Origin: Microbacterium sp. Root180
GTDB taxonomy: Bacteria > Actinomycetota > Actinomycetes > Actinomycetales > Microbacteriaceae
Direction of reading: 5' to 3'
Length of the DNA stretch: 64,000 nucleotides
NCBI RefSeq assembly: GCF_001428485.1
Contig: NZ_LMHS01000002.1
Coordinates: 418,094 to 482,093 of the forward strand
Positions within the stretch are counted from its first letter, which is position 1. Each line of letters opens with the position of its first letter. The position numbers and the translations under genes are program-made. Positions 64,000 to 64,000 of this stretch are shown piece after piece. Below the pieces are notes generated by a model. That model was not told where the DNA came from. It ran no database searches and worked only from the letters and a program-made list of their open reading frames with translations.

Positions 64000-64000
64000 G

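Overview
The window is chromosomal DNA of a high-GC actinobacterium, most likely Microbacteriaceae and Microbacterium-like. Supporting signs are GC near 70%, RbpA, OpcA, a GlgM-type glycogen enzyme next to glgC, DUF3099/SURF1 neighbours, and many start codons placed 6-7 nt after a TAnnnT hexamer (leaderless promoters). It is dense core genome: about 95% coding, 65 protein genes and one tRNA. I see no insertion sequence, phage, integrase or CRISPR array.

Layout. 1-8.8 kb: the start of uppP, an M20 peptidase, tRNA-Leu(GAG), a ferritin-like/VIT1 metal transporter, a DEVH helicase, an SGNH hydrolase, a SpoU methyltransferase, a sirtuin, a histidine phosphatase and a DUF1801 protein. 8.8-15.8 kb: a leucine/isovalerate catabolic operon on the minus strand (accD1-accA1-acyl-CoA dehydrogenase-maoC-citE-like lyase-small HhH protein), with a divergent TetR gene and two 16-bp operators. 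15.8-17.6 kb: a Tat-exported phosphoesterase. 17.7-21.8 kb: the branched-chain 2-oxoacid dehydrogenase operon bkdA-bkdB-bkdC with a divergent Lrp/AsnC regulator. The two catabolic operons form consecutive steps: BkdABC makes isovaleryl-CoA and related acyl-CoAs, and the upstream operon oxidises and carboxylates them. 21.8-31.1 kb: an EamA exporter, a CGNR regulator, hydrolases, a DEDDh exonuclease, Cys-free L31, an ABC ATPase, glgM/glgC, serB and fabG. 31.2-35.7 kb: DUF4190, DUF3099, a tiny Cys/His protein, SURF1, an ABC-F protein and bioY.

35.8-40.7 kb is an iron-siderophore uptake operon (siderophore-interacting flavoprotein, two FecCD permeases, ATPase, binding lipoprotein). It starts from a promoter covered by a perfect 18-bp DtxR/IdeR-type palindrome. 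40.7-43.2 kb is an MFS carrier and a MalY-type PLP enzyme. 43.3-47.4 kb is the SUF iron-sulfur operon (sufB-sufD-Rieske-sufC-sufT), followed by heme A synthesis genes ctaA and ctaB flanking a small membrane protein and a CPA1 antiporter. 52-60 kb is the pentose phosphate operon tkt-tal-pgi-zwf-opcA-pgl. It converges on the glycolytic operon gap-pgk-tpiA-secG-rbpA (60.2-63.9 kb).

Most unusual signal. The octamer CGGATGCC/GGCATCCG occurs about 46 times by hand count, roughly nine times what base composition alone would give. It occurs on both strands and in several reading frames. Eight copies fall in the roughly 5% of the window that is intergenic, and one pair is arranged head-to-head to form the stem of the pgl/rbpA terminator. 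This resembles the layout of DNA-uptake or other genome-wide signal motifs. Other points of interest are the abundance of leaderless promoters, three of which use the upstream gene's TAG stop codon as the start of the -10 hexamer, and the operators at the catabolic and iron operons.
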